Shown one piece after another: positions 17,116 to 26,802 of a DNA stretch of 64,000 bases. Below the pieces are notes generated by a model that saw only the letters and a list, made by a program, of their open reading frames with translations, was not told the origin of the DNA and did no database searches. Both the position numbers and the translations under genes were made by a program. The DNA lies in the NCBI GenBank assembly GCA_034429745.1, contig DAOUFY010000097.1:1-64000 (forward strand), given 5' to 3'. This DNA comes from JBAXBF01 sp034429745. GTDB taxonomy: Bacteria; Chloroflexota; Anaerolineae; Anaerolineales; DRKV01. The stretch's first letter is position 1. The number at the start of each line of letters is the position of its first letter.

Positions 17116-18006
17116 TCAAGCTCGCACCAATTGAATATCCGTATTTTTATCAAGCACTTCAAGGATTTCTTCCCATACTCTTTGGGTACTATCCCTGCGT
17201 CGCCGCGGCTCGCACACATAACGCAGGGTCAGTAAGATACCCCGTTCCTTTACTTCCATATACACTGTCGGTGAAAGATGCTCGTAATAAACATAATATT
17301 GCATAGAAGCCTGATTTAATAGTTCTCTTGCCCTTTCACTAAGTTCCTCAGTCTGCTGTTGTGCAATTTGTAAAAAAAGTTCTTTCGCTTTGCGCCAATC
17401 GCTGCTGTGAGTAATTAATACAGGAATTTCATTCCAAATAAACTCAAATCCCCCCGTATAATTGGCAACCACATTCCGAATAACCATACTGTTAGGCAGC
17501 GTCAACAGCCTTCCTGTACTTTGATCAGCTCCAATCCAATTGCCAATTTCCAGCAGAGTGAACTGAAAGAATCCCTGATCCACCACATCCCCAGCGTATT
17601 GATTGATTTGAATCCTATCACCTACATTAAAAGGTCGTCTGGTTATGATAAAAAGAAAACCCACAAAGTTTAAGATGATTTCCTGTAAGGAAATTGCCAC
17701 ACCGGCAGTGAGAAAACCTAAATAGGTCGCCACATGCTCAAAGCCAACTGCCCAAATTGGCATAATCAACAGCAAGACGATCAGTACAGCGGCTATCCGA
17801 GTTGATGTACGCCATTGATAACGCTGCGAAGCTGATTCTGTGCGTTTCAGCGCCATTGAGAGCAGCCACTGCCTTATCATCCATACCCCGATAATAATTA
17901 AGGTTGAAAAGAACAGTTTTCCCAGCAAGCCGGTATGCAGCCAGCGTAATATCGTCTCTTTTATGGTGTTGGTTATGTCCATATCAATCAGCGTTACCCC
18001 CGACAA
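17116..18006 (-). CDS. Mechanosensitive ion channel of the MscS family
   Basis: A 296-residue MscS-type channel. Three hydrophobic helices occupy about residues 25-130; the pore-lining helix contains VATYLGFLTAGVAISLQEIILN, the MscS TM3 pattern written here in part, then the beta domain FNVGDRIQINQYAGDVVDQG and LLTLPNSMVIRNVVANYT. It would release solutes on osmotic downshift. The upstream UPF0316 gene ends 3 bp before a TTG that could be the start; an ATG at 17982 is an alternative. It is the last gene of a four-gene membrane/stress operon. Confidence 0.9.
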   Translation of the reverse strand: MSGVTLIDMDITNTIKETILRWLHTGLLGKLFFSTLIIIGVWMIRQWLLSMALKRTESASQRYQWRTSTRIAAVLIVLLLIMPIWAVGFEHVATYLGFLTAGVAISLQEIILNFVGFLFIITRRPFNVGDRIQINQYAGDVVDQGFFQFTLLEIGNWIGADQSTGRLLTLPNSMVIRNVVANYTGGFEFIWNEIPVLITHSSDWRKAKELFLQIAQQQTEELSERARELLNQASMQYYVYYEHLSPTVYMEVKERGILLTLRYVCEPRRRRDSTQRVWEEILEVLDKNTDIQLVRA

Positions 18007-18009
18007 TAG

Positions 18010-18543
18010 TTACGCCCGCCAAAAGCCGCGTTGTATTGCACTTGTATCCTGACTGGTTATAAAGGCATTCGGGTCAATTTCTTGCACAATTTGAATCGCA
18101 TCGCGAGCATTACGGCGCAGTACGCTGCAATTCAGGATGTTTACCACGCCATCTTTGCCTCGTCCGGAAGTTTCTGTAACTGCATAGCCATGTGCGCGCA
18201 GTTCTTCAGCTATTTTATACCCATACTTTGGACTAATAATGCGCAAGTAAGTATAACCAATAGCCAGCTTGTCTTCAATCCATATTCCCACGACATTTCC
18301 GGTAGCAAAACCGGCGGCATAACCCAAAAAGCTCAATGGGTTATCAATATTCTTCAGGGCGCTTGCAAAAGCAACCAAAAATACTGCCGATTGAACAAAA
18401 CCGATCACCCAGGCAATACCTTTGCGGCCGCGCATAACGAAAAGCACGCGGACAGTATCCAGACTCATATCACAAACGCGCAATAAGAAGATAAATAAAG
18501 CATTTTGAAGAGTTGCTAAAGTTAACCACGACTCCATCTTCAC
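18010..18543 (-). CDS. UPF0316 (DUF2179/DUF5698) membrane protein
   Basis: A 177-residue protein with three transmembrane helices (about 10-100; LLRVCDMSLDTVRVLFVMRG at the start of the second part is typical) followed by a soluble DUF2179 domain (about 105-175, GYAVTETSGRGKDGVVNIL and AFITSQDTSAIQRGFW). This is the Bacillus YebE-like UPF0316 family, function not established; the DUF2179 domain is shared with the YitT family and may bind a small ligand. It sits between a universal stress protein and an MscS channel, suggesting an osmotic or stress role. Confidence 0.88.
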   Translation of the reverse strand: MKMESWLTLATLQNALFIFLLRVCDMSLDTVRVLFVMRGRKGIAWVIGFVQSAVFLVAFASALKNIDNPLSFLGYAAGFATGNVVGIWIEDKLAIGYTYLRIISPKYGYKIAEELRAHGYAVTETSGRGKDGVVNILNCSVLRRNARDAIQIVQEIDPNAFITSQDTSAIQRGFWRA

Positions 18544-18561
18544 CTACCTCAATAATAATTG

Positions 18562-19443
18562 TTATGAAGCTGTTCTCATGCTTTCTCGGTGAAAAAGCAA
18601 AACCGGCAAATTAGTTGACCTGATAACCGGGTGCGCTTGATCTTCCAGCAGCAACGAAGGTATTCCACCAATTGGTTCATGTGCGCCCAACACGATGAGA
18701 TCATCCTGCCCTTCCTTTGCTTCCGATAGAATTTCATCCACCACAAAGCCGTGTCGGATCTTCAGCTTTGGCTTTATACCTAATGAGTTTAACAATCGCG
18801 CATCCCTGGTTAACACCTTTCCTTCCAGTGTTTGAGCTTGGATCAGGTCTTCTGCGGCTGCCTTCAACTGCCATGCCGGTGTGGAAGGATGTATGCCTAT
18901 TTGCGACATTACATGCAATATGGTTACTTCCATATCTTTCGGCATCAGCTGAGGCAACCGAGTTGCCATAAGTTCTGGCAGCGGTTGGTCTTCAATGCCA
19001 CTATCACAAATCAATATCCGCTTTATAGGATGAATTTCTTTCTTAACCACCAGAATAGGACAAGAAACACAGTTCAATATTTTCTCCGTTGTGGAGCGAG
19101 AAAGGGGTCTTAAAAGGTTCGGCTTCTGTCTCCATCCTATCACCATTAAGTCATAGCTAGGCTGATCACGCGGAACACATACTTCATGGATAACTTCTTT
19201 TGTTTCTTCACCAATTAACAGCTTGGGAACAACAGATAACATATCCCGGCTAATTCGCTTTGCTGCTTCGGCTAGCAAGGCTTCGCCTTGAACCTTTCCC
19301 TTAACATCCCCTGCAACGTGAAGCAAAGTTGCTTCTAATCTTTCTTGCCGCTCACTTCTTTCTACAACATCAGCCAGTAGGTTTGCTGCATCCAGCACCA
19401 CTTTGTCAAGTTGAGGGTGATTATAAACAAGAATAATTCTCAT
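18562..19443 (-). CDS. Tandem universal stress protein (two UspA domains)
   Basis: A 293-residue protein with two UspA folds. Domain 1 covers about residues 1-140 (MRIILVYNHPQLDKVVLDAA ... LMVIGWRQ ... SCPILVVKK) and domain 2 about 145-290 (IKRILICDSGIEDQPLPELM ... DDLIVLGAHEPIGG ... NLPVLLFHR). The domain 2 GxHxxxGG-like loop has some resemblance to the ATP-binding GxxGxxG pattern but is not canonical. An AAGGAGG site precedes the ATG. It lies between a Na/Pi cotransporter-like gene and UPF0316 in one transcript direction. Confidence 0.88.
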   Translation of the reverse strand: MRIILVYNHPQLDKVVLDAANLLADVVERSERQERLEATLLHVAGDVKGKVQGEALLAEAAKRISRDMLSVVPKLLIGEETKEVIHEVCVPRDQPSYDLMVIGWRQKPNLLRPLSRSTTEKILNCVSCPILVVKKEIHPIKRILICDSGIEDQPLPELMATRLPQLMPKDMEVTILHVMSQIGIHPSTPAWQLKAAAEDLIQAQTLEGKVLTRDARLLNSLGIKPKLKIRHGFVVDEILSEAKEGQDDLIVLGAHEPIGGIPSLLLEDQAHPVIRSTNLPVLLFHRESMRTAS

Positions 19444-19485
19444 AAGGAAACCTCCTTACTGCATCAAACAACAAATCAAACAGCA

Positions 19486-20514
19486 TCATACAAACATTAA
19501 AATAATGGGTATGATAAACATGACCACAATAAACCCAATAATATTCCTTTCTGATTGCAGCAGTAAATTCACAAAACCTAATATCCAACGTTCATAATGA
19601 TGATACATAGTCAATAAAGTAAAAGCAGATACCATAGTAATACTAATCAATTCCACAAACACAACCACAAAAGCATGAGGATTGGATAGCAGCACTGATG
19701 CTAACAGGGTATCAATAAAGGTTGTAATATTTGCTCCCATAATATAGGGAACTACGTTCTCTCTGCGAATGAAACCGCGTTGGCTTAAAGGCACCAAAAT
19801 ACTTAATGAAACGCTGACAGACATAGAAATCATTGTTACTGCTCCGCCTAAGAGAAACATCACCCATGGACGGTACACAAGACGCGATACTCGTCCAAAT
19901 TGACTTTCTTTGATGGTCATTTGTGGCAAGCACACATCAAAAAGCTGAAAACTCCCCATAATAACACCTAAGCCGAGGATAAACAGACCCCACCTTGGTA
20001 AAAACCCTAATAAAAAGTTGATGATAGGGTCAAATATCAACTCAAACATGGAGCTTAACACCGTCCCCGAGTTAAAATGAACCTGATAAACCCACTGGGA
20101 AGAAAGCAAAGTAAGTCCAATAAATAAACCTAAAATATAAGTGCTCATCGTTACAGTGAGAGTAAGCAATCCCATTCCTAAACTCGTTGACTTATCTTTT
20201 CCCCGCAGCACGTATAAAAACCCAATAAACAGCACGATAAAACTAGCCCCAAAACGGCTGCCATTGATCATCGTAAAAGTTTCTGTGGCGTTAATCACTC
20301 CGCTATCAAACAACGCTAAAGCCGAAGCAGCTACCGGCGAACCTGACATAATCACATACGCAAACAACCAACCAAAACCTAAACTATTGAGCGGATTGCT
20401 GATGAAGAGGATATTTTTCACCAAAGGCTCAAGTCCATACGCACCTTCTTTCATGAGGTTGATGGCAAAGATAAATAACAACAAACTGATGAGGAAGATA
20501 CCAAATTTTCGCAT
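19486..20514 (-). CDS. Na/Pi cotransporter-like membrane protein
   Basis: A 342-residue polytopic protein with about nine hydrophobic segments and the two-fold inverted repeat of the Na+/phosphate cotransporter family (PF02690): NGSRFGASFIVLFIGFLY near 85-100 and MGANITTFIDTLLASVL near 250-265, where related proteins read GxNIGTT. It lacks the C-terminal PhoU-like domain of many bacterial NptA homologues. It would move phosphate or another anion with sodium; the substrate is unproven. It is the first gene of the operon that continues with UspA, UPF0316 and MscS. Confidence 0.75.
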   Translation of the reverse strand: MRKFGIFLISLLLFIFAINLMKEGAYGLEPLVKNILFISNPLNSLGFGWLFAYVIMSGSPVAASALALFDSGVINATETFTMINGSRFGASFIVLFIGFLYVLRGKDKSTSLGMGLLTLTVTMSTYILGLFIGLTLLSSQWVYQVHFNSGTVLSSMFELIFDPIINFLLGFLPRWGLFILGLGVIMGSFQLFDVCLPQMTIKESQFGRVSRLVYRPWVMFLLGGAVTMISMSVSVSLSILVPLSQRGFIRRENVVPYIMGANITTFIDTLLASVLLSNPHAFVVVFVELISITMVSAFTLLTMYHHYERWILGFVNLLLQSERNIIGFIVVMFIIPIILMFV

Positions 20515-20623
20515 AATCTTATATTAATCACCGTCTTAATGAAACAAGTTTATCATAGAAGAACAAGTTTTGTGTTAAAATAGGAACATAACGATCAATA
20601 GAAGTTGCTGGGAGAGTAAAGCC

Positions 20624-21289
20624 GTGCGTAAAATATCCATTGTTTTGCTTTTCACCATCTGTTCAAGTTTCGTCTTAAGCAGCTGTGCCCCAAAATCATA
20701 TTGTGAACAAGTTGCTGAGCGATTGCTAAACGGTAATCTTTCAGACATTAAACCTGGTGCGAACTTATCCACTTGTGATTTAACCGGCGCTCAAATTCCC
20801 ACCACAGATTTGAACAGCTCTAACCTCACCGAAACGATTTTTAGCGGCGGTGACTTGCGGGCAGTTAACTTTACAAGCTCCGACCTGCGCGCAGCAGTGC
20901 TTGCCGGCGCCGACTTAACGGGTGCCAATTTTACCCGCGCAAAAATGGATGCCGTGAATTTAAGCAGTTCAGTACTGCGAGCAGCTATCTTGAAAAATGC
21001 CGTGCTTAATGGAGCTAACTTAGCTAATGCTGATCTCACCGGCGTTGACTTAACCGGTGCTTCTTTGCGCGGCGCTAATCTTTATGGGGCAACTATCTCA
21101 CTAGAACAACTGCTGAAAGTAAAAGACCTTACTGGGGCAACCATGCCGGATGGTTCGATTTATGTACCTCCCACGGCCACCCCAACTCCCAGCAAAACTT
21201 TATCACCTACGCCAACGGCTAACCCGCGCACTCCTTCAGCAACACCTCGTCCACCTACGTCAACACCTACAGTAATACCTTCTGAATAA
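20624..21289 (+). CDS. Pentapeptide-repeat lipoprotein
   Basis: A 221-residue secreted lipoprotein starting at a GTG with a GGGAG site. The signal peptide ends in the lipobox LSSC (Cys21). About 20 pentapeptide repeats of the A(D/N)Lxx type run from about residue 45 to 155 (for example ADLTG ANFTR, ANLAN ADLTG VDLTG ASLRG ANLYG), forming a right-handed quadrilateral beta-helix. The C-terminal 50 residues are a Thr/Pro/Ser-rich low-complexity tail, possibly a wall or glycosylated spacer. A single gene convergent with nrdJ; no function can be assigned. Confidence 0.88.
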   Translation: MRKISIVLLFTICSSFVLSSCAPKSYCEQVAERLLNGNLSDIKPGANLSTCDLTGAQIPTTDLNSSNLTETIFSGGDLRAVNFTSSDLRAAVLAGADLTGANFTRAKMDAVNLSSSVLRAAILKNAVLNGANLANADLTGVDLTGASLRGANLYGATISLEQLLKVKDLTGATMPDGSIYVPPTATPTPSKTLSPTPTANPRTPSATPRPPTSTPTVIPSE

Positions 21290-21299
21290 TTATACAGCC

Positions 21300-23879
21300 C
21301 TAACATTCACTATGACCGCAGGCATAACAGCGGCGGCAGCCTTCTTCATTGACGACGGCCGGTTGACCACACTCTGAGCACAAATCCCCAATCTGCAATG
21401 AAGGCTGCAAGCTGCGTTTATTGCCAGAACTAAATGAAGGCAAGCTGCTAAGATTTTGCTCAAGAGTCATTTCTGCTTCTTCTCTATTTCTCTCCCCGGC
21501 ACTGAGCAAATACTCGTCCAATGCTTGTGCTACTCCATCCGGCAAAGAGCGGACGCGATGCGGACCAAAGCCAAAGGCTCGTTCACCTCCTAACCCAGAA
21601 AGTTGTCGAATCACTTCCTGCAGACGTTCCACCGGCGCAACCGGCGAACTTAAGCGCAAAATATAGGAAATAAGGCGGCCAATAGCCTCAGAAATCGCTG
21701 CCGTTTCAGAACCAGCTTTTGCTGTGTTAATGAAAACTTCAAACGGCTGTCCACCCCCATTCTCGTTAATCGTTATAAAAGCCTTGCCTACCGGAGTTTG
21801 AATATTGTAGGTATATCCCGGTAATTTGCGCGGGCGCGGCTTTTTTGTCTCATGCCAAATCATCAATTGCTTTGCTTCAGCAGTTTCAGAATCCGCAGCT
21901 TTTCCTTTAGCTATGGCTTTGGTTTCCAACACTACCTTCTGCCGCGAGCCAGTAACATAGACCGTTATTCCTTTGCACCCTAATTTCCAAGCCAGTTTAT
22001 ATGCAGTAGCCACATCTTGAGGAGTTGCATCAGGAGGAAAATTAATCGTCTTAGAAAGGCTGTTATCTACAAAAGCCTGCAAGGCTGCTTGCATGCGCAC
22101 ATGTTCTTCTGCACTAATATCCATTGAAACCACAAAGACATGCCGAATGGATTGAGGCAATTCCTCAATATCTTGGCACGTTCCATACTCCAATACATGA
22201 TCAATAATTTTTTGCCTTTGTTCTTCACCTATTTGGGCTTTCTTCAATGCAGCTTCAAATTGAGGACTGATGTAGGTGAGTTGAACATCTTTGCCATTAT
22301 CATTAAAGTGACGAGTGTAAGCTAAAGCAAAGACGGGTTCACAGCCATACCCTTCAATTCCAGCTACTGTAGCAATTGTGCCTGTGGGCGCTATGGTGGT
22401 TTGGGCGGCATTGCGAATTCCATATTGGCGAATGCCCTTGAGCACATTTTCCCAATTTATTGGAGGACACCCCCAAGTATCATCAGATGGGAAAAGCGGT
22501 TGAGGAGGCTGCCATACAATATTATGGGGATCATAAATACTTCCCTCAATAGCTGGAAAAGCTCCGCGCTCCTTAGCTAACTCAATGCTCGTCAGCATTG
22601 CATGATAGCGGATAAATTCCATCACCTTGCCGGCAAACGCTAAACTTTCCTCAGAACCATAACGAATGCCGACATGATACATCAAGTCAGCTAGTCCCAT
22701 AATCCCCAAACCTAAACGACGCGCTCGCATCGCAGCTTCTTTTAGCTGCGGCACGGCCGGTACATAAGCATTCACCTCCACCACATTATCCAGGAATCGG
22801 GTAGCCAATACCACACTTTGACGCAGCTTTTCCCAATCCACAGCTCCATCTGAAGCAATGTGCTGTGCCAAATTTACAGAACCTAAACAGCAATTCTCAT
22901 AAGGACCAAGCCATTGCTCACCGCATGGATTCGTAGCTTCCAACACATAAAGGTGGGGCAGAGGGTTAGCTCGGTTGGCTGTATCCAGAAAAAGCACGCC
23001 GGGCTCTCCATTGTGGTGTGCCTGCTGCACAATTTTATCGAACAACTCACGCGCCCGTACCTTCTTATATACTTTTATAGGCACCCCAGCCGCTTCCGCT
23101 TGTTCTAGAGAAGCAAGGTGATGGCTGTATAGAGGAGATTGAACATCTGGAAACCGCAGTTCCCATTCTAAATCTTCCTCTACCGCTTTCATGAAAGCAT
23201 CAGTTATCCCTACAGAAATATTGAAGTTGGTGATCGCATTCTCATCTGTTTTGCAAGTGATGAACGCCTCTATGTCCGGATGATCTACGCGCAGCACCCC
23301 CATGTTCGCACCTCGGCGGGTACCGCCTTGAGCTATCTCTCCAAAGGCTTTATCGTACACTCGCAAAAAGCCCACGGGACCTGTCGCTTGCCCGGCAGAA
23401 GATTTGACAACAGTACCGCTAGGGCGCAGACGAGAAAAAGAAAAGCCATTCCCTCCACCGGTCTGTTGAATAAGCGCTGCATCACGCAAGGATTGAAAAA
23501 TACCCGTTGAATCGCGTCCCATATCATCGCTGATGGGCAGTACAAAACATGCTGCAAGCTGCCCTAAAGGCGTACCAGCACCAGTGAATGTGGGCGAGTT
23601 TGGGAAAAACCTCTTCAATGCCAACAGTTGATAAAACTGCTTTGCTGTCCCCATAACATCCCCTTGCCACACTTCCTCCGCTTTTGCCACATGATAAGCA
23701 ACGCGCCAAAATGTCTCTTCCGGCGTCTCAATCGGTTCACCTTCTTCATTATGCCTAGCATAGCGCCGTTCAAAGACCTGATAGGCATTTTTAGAAAAAT
23801 CTACCTTTACCGCATCTGCCGGCAAAGGAGGAATAGGCAACAGCCCACTCGCTTTTTGCGTGAGTACTTTCTCTGACAT
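21300..23879 (-). CDS. nrdJ: Adenosylcobalamin-dependent (class II) ribonucleoside-diphosphate reductase
   Basis: An 859-residue class II ribonucleotide reductase that makes deoxyribonucleotides using coenzyme B12. Visible motifs: [20 protein letters not shown], the glycine-rich substrate loop [16 protein letters not shown], the active-site segment [29 protein letters not shown] and a TSCPD-type C-terminal domain (about 690-800). The tail CSECGQPAV...[12 protein letters not shown] holds a zinc-ribbon or redox cysteine cluster. No N-terminal ATP-cone is seen. Directly downstream of nrdR in the same direction, 37 bp apart, so it is controlled by that repressor. Expected length for the family. 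Confidence 0.95.
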   Translation of the reverse strand: MSEKVLTQKASGLLPIPPLPADAVKVDFSKNAYQVFERRYARHNEEGEPIETPEETFWRVAYHVAKAEEVWQGDVMGTAKQFYQLLALKRFFPNSPTFTGAGTPLGQLAACFVLPISDDMGRDSTGIFQSLRDAALIQQTGGGNGFSFSRLRPSGTVVKSSAGQATGPVGFLRVYDKAFGEIAQGGTRRGANMGVLRVDHPDIEAFITCKTDENAITNFNISVGITDAFMKAVEEDLEWELRFPDVQSPLYSHHLASLEQAEAAGVPIKVYKKVRARELFDKIVQQAHHNGEPGVLFLDTANRANPLPHLYVLEATNPCGEQWLGPYENCCLGSVNLAQHIASDGAVDWEKLRQSVVLATRFLDNVVEVNAYVPAVPQLKEAAMRARRLGLGIMGLADLMYHVGIRYGSEESLAFAGKVMEFIRYHAMLTSIELAKERGAFPAIEGSIYDPHNIVWQPPQPLFPSDDTWGCPPINWENVLKGIRQYGIRNAAQTTIAPTGTIATVAGIEGYGCEPVFALAYTRHFNDNGKDVQLTYISPQFEAALKKAQIGEEQRQKIIDHVLEYGTCQDIEELPQSIRHVFVVSMDISAEEHVRMQAALQAFVDNSLSKTINFPPDATPQDVATAYKLAWKLGCKGITVYVTGSRQKVVLETKAIAKGKAADSETAEAKQLMIWHETKKPRPRKLPGYTYNIQTPVGKAFITINENGGGQPFEVFINTAKAGSETAAISEAIGRLISYILRLSSPVAPVERLQEVIRQLSGLGGERAFGFGPHRVRSLPDGVAQALDEYLLSAGERNREEAEMTLEQNLSSLPSFSSGNKRSLQPSLQIGDLCSECGQPAVVNEEGCRRCYACGHSEC

Positions 23880-23916
23880 CTTAACCTCTTCCCAATTGTT
23901 TTGTATTTTATAATGT

Positions 23917-24366
23917 TTATGCTGCTAAAATTCGATCAATTTCGTGGCGAATAGCATGCAAATCATCCAATCCCAAATAGACGATCGCATAGCGAATATA
24001 AGCAATCTGATCTAATTTTTTCAAACCTGATATCACCATATCACCAATAACACGCGAAGAAACCTCTTCCTTGCCCATTGACTGAAGTGCTGCAACTACT
24101 TCTCCAACCAAACGATCCATACTTGCAGCGGAAACGGGTCGTTTTGCACACGCTATCCGAATACCGCGCAGAAGCTTCTCGCGGTCAAATTCCTCGCGGG
24201 TTCCATCCCGTTTTATCACCATAGGCACAGCAAGAATTGGACGTTCATAGGTAGTGAATCGTTGTTGGCATTGTTCACATTGTCTTCTACGCCTAATCCC
24301 GCCTTTTCCATCAGGGTAAGTATCCAGCACCCGCGTCTCAGTGTGATTGCAATAAGGGCATTTCAT
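23917..24366 (-). CDS. nrdR: Transcriptional repressor NrdR
   Basis: A 149-residue NrdR: N-terminal zinc ribbon ([20 protein letters not shown] and [13 protein letters not shown], Cys-x2-Cys pairs) followed by an ATP-cone ([20 protein letters not shown] to about 140). It senses dATP/ATP and represses ribonucleotide reductase genes by binding NrdR boxes. Cotranscribed with nrdJ. I did not find a convincing pair of NrdR boxes in the upstream 280 bp by eye. Confidence 0.97.
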   Translation of the reverse strand: MKCPYCNHTETRVLDTYPDGKGGIRRRRQCEQCQQRFTTYERPILAVPMVIKRDGTREEFDREKLLRGIRIACAKRPVSAASMDRLVGEVVAALQSMGKEEVSSRVIGDMVISGLKKLDQIAYIRYAIVYLGLDDLHAIRHEIDRILAA

Positions 24367-24646
24367 TTTTTATTGCCGATCTTTAAAATAGTACAAATGT
24401 GCTAGCCATATATGCCGTCATCAACAACGAATACCTTCATATATGGGTAAAATCATTATATCATAACCCAAAGATTCTACTTAACGTCCATCTTAAATTT
24501 TTTAAAACAGCCTTGTGCTTTCTCACAATCAAAAAGTACGCGGAACAGTTTTCATTGCAGAAAACTCTTACCTATGATAACATTAGGATATATTCTCCAA
24601 TAAGCATCTATTCAATCTTTTATCGAACAAGCAAAGGAAAACTGAC
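24367..24646. other. 280-bp divergent intergenic region between nrdR and the class II aldolase gene
   Basis: AT-rich, no coding signal. It should contain the promoter of nrdR-nrdJ on the left and that of the aldolase/rhamnose isomerase pair on the right. The only defined elements seen are the promoter-like pair and overlapping inverted repeat at 24548-24583, listed separately. Confidence 0.6.
24548..24583 (+). promoter_or_regulatory. Candidate promoter and operator of the aldolase-rhamnose isomerase operon
   Basis: TTGCAG (24555-24560) and TAACAT (24578-24583) are spaced by 17 bp, about 65 bp before the aldolase ATG. An inverted repeat GTTTTC-6-GAAAAC (24548-24565) overlaps the -35 box, a suitable place for a repressor. 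Hexamer matches are only partial, so confidence is limited. Confidence 0.4.
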
Positions 24647-25402
24647 ATGGTTCAAGAAACTCTGCAACAACTCATACAACTCTCGCGGGAAATCGCTCGG
24701 GAGGAGCGCGGTTTAGTTATTCTTGGTGAAGGCAACACCAGCGCTGATTGCGGTAACAACACTTTTTGGATCAAGGCATCCGGTGCCCAGCTTGCTACAT
24801 GCGATGAAACCAGCTTTAGCCTCGTAAAACTTGATTACATTCTAGACCTCCTGAACGCCGACTCACTCACCGATGAGGAAGTTCAGCGAGAACTGCTGAA
24901 TGCTTTAGTGGATAAAACTCATAAAAAACCATCAGTCGAGACTTTCTTTCACGCTATTTGCATCCACGAGGCCGGAGCGAAATTCATCGTTCACACCCAT
25001 GCCATTTCCGTTAATCAAATCCTTTGCAGCAAACTGGGTGCAAAACCATTCCTTGGGCATCTTTTCCCAGATGGAATTGTTGTTTGCGGAGCAAAACCTG
25101 TCGTTCTTCCATACATTGATCCCGGCTTTACTCTTTCCAAAGCCTTTCTCAAAGCTATCCGTGATTATAAAAATGAATATGGCATCTCACCAAAAATGGT
25201 GCTTATGGAAAATCACGGAGTTGTTGCCTTAGGGCAAAGCGCTAAAGAAGCTGAAAGCATATCTTTAATGGCTGATAAGTGGGCTAAAGTTATCGTTGGT
25301 ACTTACGCACTTGGAGGACCGAATTTCCTCAGCGAAGAAAATGTACGGCGCATTGATACACGGCTCGACGAATATTACCGTCGAAAATTAATCGAACAAT
25401 AG
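24647..25402 (+). CDS. Class II aldolase/adducin-family protein (sugar-phosphate aldolase)
   Basis: A 251-residue zinc-dependent aldolase of the fuculose/rhamnulose-phosphate aldolase family. Visible features are GEGNTSA near the start (phosphate-binding loop), HTHA (zinc ligands, about 122-125) and MENHGV (third histidine, about 188). Beside an L-rhamnose isomerase, its likely job is to split L-rhamnulose 1-phosphate into dihydroxyacetone phosphate and L-lactaldehyde, but related enzymes act on other substrates. No rhamnulokinase gene accompanies the pair in this window. Confidence 0.8.
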   Translation: MVQETLQQLIQLSREIAREERGLVILGEGNTSADCGNNTFWIKASGAQLATCDETSFSLVKLDYILDLLNADSLTDEEVQRELLNALVDKTHKKPSVETFFHAICIHEAGAKFIVHTHAISVNQILCSKLGAKPFLGHLFPDGIVVCGAKPVVLPYIDPGFTLSKAFLKAIRDYKNEYGISPKMVLMENHGVVALGQSAKEAESISLMADKWAKVIVGTYALGGPNFLSEENVRRIDTRLDEYYRRKLIEQ

Positions 25403-25457
25403 CTATGTTTGAAAATCAGTGAAATATCTCGGTTCAATAAGAAAAGGAAGGTGACGT

Positions 25458-26705
25458 ATGACGAAAAATTACCAAAAAGCTTATGATATCTTAGCAGAGC
25501 AATTGACAGAACAAGGCATTAACGTAAACAGTGTACTTGAAGCGCTGAAAAAACAACACATTGAAACTCCTAGCTGGGGCTACGCCAACAGCGGTACGCG
25601 CTTTAAAGCTTTTGCCTGGCCTGGCGCCGCGGTTACAACCCGTGAAAAGCTTGCCGATGCGGCCATGGTGCACAAGATGACCGGCATCGCCCCTTCGGTC
25701 GCGCTGCACATCCCTTGGGATAAGCCGGAAGACGGCGACTACAAAGCGATGCGTCAATTTGCCGAAGAGCAAGGCATTAAGCTTGGTGCCATTAATCCCA
25801 ATGTATTCCAAGATGATGAATATAAATTGGGCTCTTTTGGAAACCCCGACCCTTCCATCCAAGCCAGAGCTCTCGAACATGTGCTTGAATGCTGCGAGAT
25901 CATGAAGCAGACCAACAGCAAAGATCTTAGCTTATGGTTCGCAGATGGCACAAACTTCGCCGGCCAAGATGATCTGCGCGCTAGAAAGCAGCGTTTGGAA
26001 GCCAACCTCAAAAAAGTCTATCCCCACTTGCCTGCTGGCAGCCGAATGCTCATTGAGTACAAATTCTTCGAACCTACCTTCTATAGCACAGATATTCCGG
26101 ACTGGGGAACCTCTTATGCATTTTGTCTCAAATTAGGTCCTCAAGCTTTCGTTTTAGTAGATTTAGGTCATCACCCCGCCGGTACTAATATTGAACAGAT
26201 TGTTGCCTTTTTGCTTGATGAAGGCAGACTTGGCGGCTTTCATCTCAATAACCGCAAGTATGCAGATGATGATTTGATGGTAGGCAGCATCAACCCCTTC
26301 GAACTCTTCTTGATTTACTGCGAACTAACAAGCGCTGCACTTGGTAATGAAGAGCCTTCCCATTCCACCGCACTCAACGTTGCTTATATGCTCGACCAAT
26401 GCCATAACATTGAAGGGAAAATCGCTCCAATTATTCAATCAGTCATCAACTGCCAAGAAGCTTATGCCAAAGCCTTAATCGTACCGCGTGCCAAACTTGC
26501 AGAAGCCCAAAAAGCGGGTGAAGTTCTGGAAGCCCATACCCTGCTCATGAATGCTTTCCGAACCGATGTACGTCCCCTGCTCGCAAAAGTTCGCGAAGAG
26601 ATGGGCGTGCCGATTGATCCCATTGCTGCTTATAAAGCTAGCGGTTATGAAGAGAAAATCCGCAAAGAACGCGGCATAGCCAGCACAAGCGGCGGTTATC
26701 AGTAA
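25458..26705 (+). CDS. L-rhamnose isomerase (RhaI type)
   Basis: A 415-residue TIM-barrel isomerase of the Pseudomonas stutzeri-type L-rhamnose isomerase family, not the E. coli RhaA type. Conserved segments include [50 protein letters not shown] (metal-binding Glu), [11 protein letters not shown] and [17 protein letters not shown] (metal-binding His/Asp). It converts L-rhamnose to L-rhamnulose, a promiscuous reaction in this family (also D-allose/D-psicose). An AAGGAAGGTG site precedes the ATG and a strong terminator follows. Confidence 0.9.
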   Translation: MTKNYQKAYDILAEQLTEQGINVNSVLEALKKQHIETPSWGYANSGTRFKAFAWPGAAVTTREKLADAAMVHKMTGIAPSVALHIPWDKPEDGDYKAMRQFAEEQGIKLGAINPNVFQDDEYKLGSFGNPDPSIQARALEHVLECCEIMKQTNSKDLSLWFADGTNFAGQDDLRARKQRLEANLKKVYPHLPAGSRMLIEYKFFEPTFYSTDIPDWGTSYAFCLKLGPQAFVLVDLGHHPAGTNIEQIVAFLLDEGRLGGFHLNNRKYADDDLMVGSINPFELFLIYCELTSAALGNEEPSHSTALNVAYMLDQCHNIEGKIAPIIQSVINCQEAYAKALIVPRAKLAEAQKAGEVLEAHTLLMNAFRTDVRPLLAKVREEMGVPIDPIAAYKASGYEEKIRKERGIASTSGGYQ

Positions 26706-26732
26706 ATTCATCATTTCAAGTTTATTAAAATC

Positions 26733-26766
26733 AAGGGGTTGTCTGAAAAAGAACAGACAACCCCTT
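26733..26766. terminator. Bidirectional rho-independent terminator
   Basis: A perfect 13-bp stem, AAGGGGTTGTCTG (26733-26745) and its complement CAGACAACCCCTT (26754-26766), closes an 8-base A-rich loop and is followed by GGCTTTTC. It lies between the convergent rhamnose isomerase and metalloprotease genes and probably serves both. Confidence 0.88.
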
Positions 26767-26802
26767 GGCTTTTCTGTCGTTATTCGCTGCTTGCTGAAAG
26801 AA

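Noticed and set aside
24367..24646. NrdR boxes upstream of nrdR-nrdJ
   Set aside because: Only loosely similar AT-rich words (for example around CATATATG) were seen; no pair with the expected spacing and flanking bases.
24367..24646. Cobalamin riboswitch ahead of the B12-dependent reductase operon
   Set aside because: No B12-box-like sequence or matching stem set was visible in the short leader.
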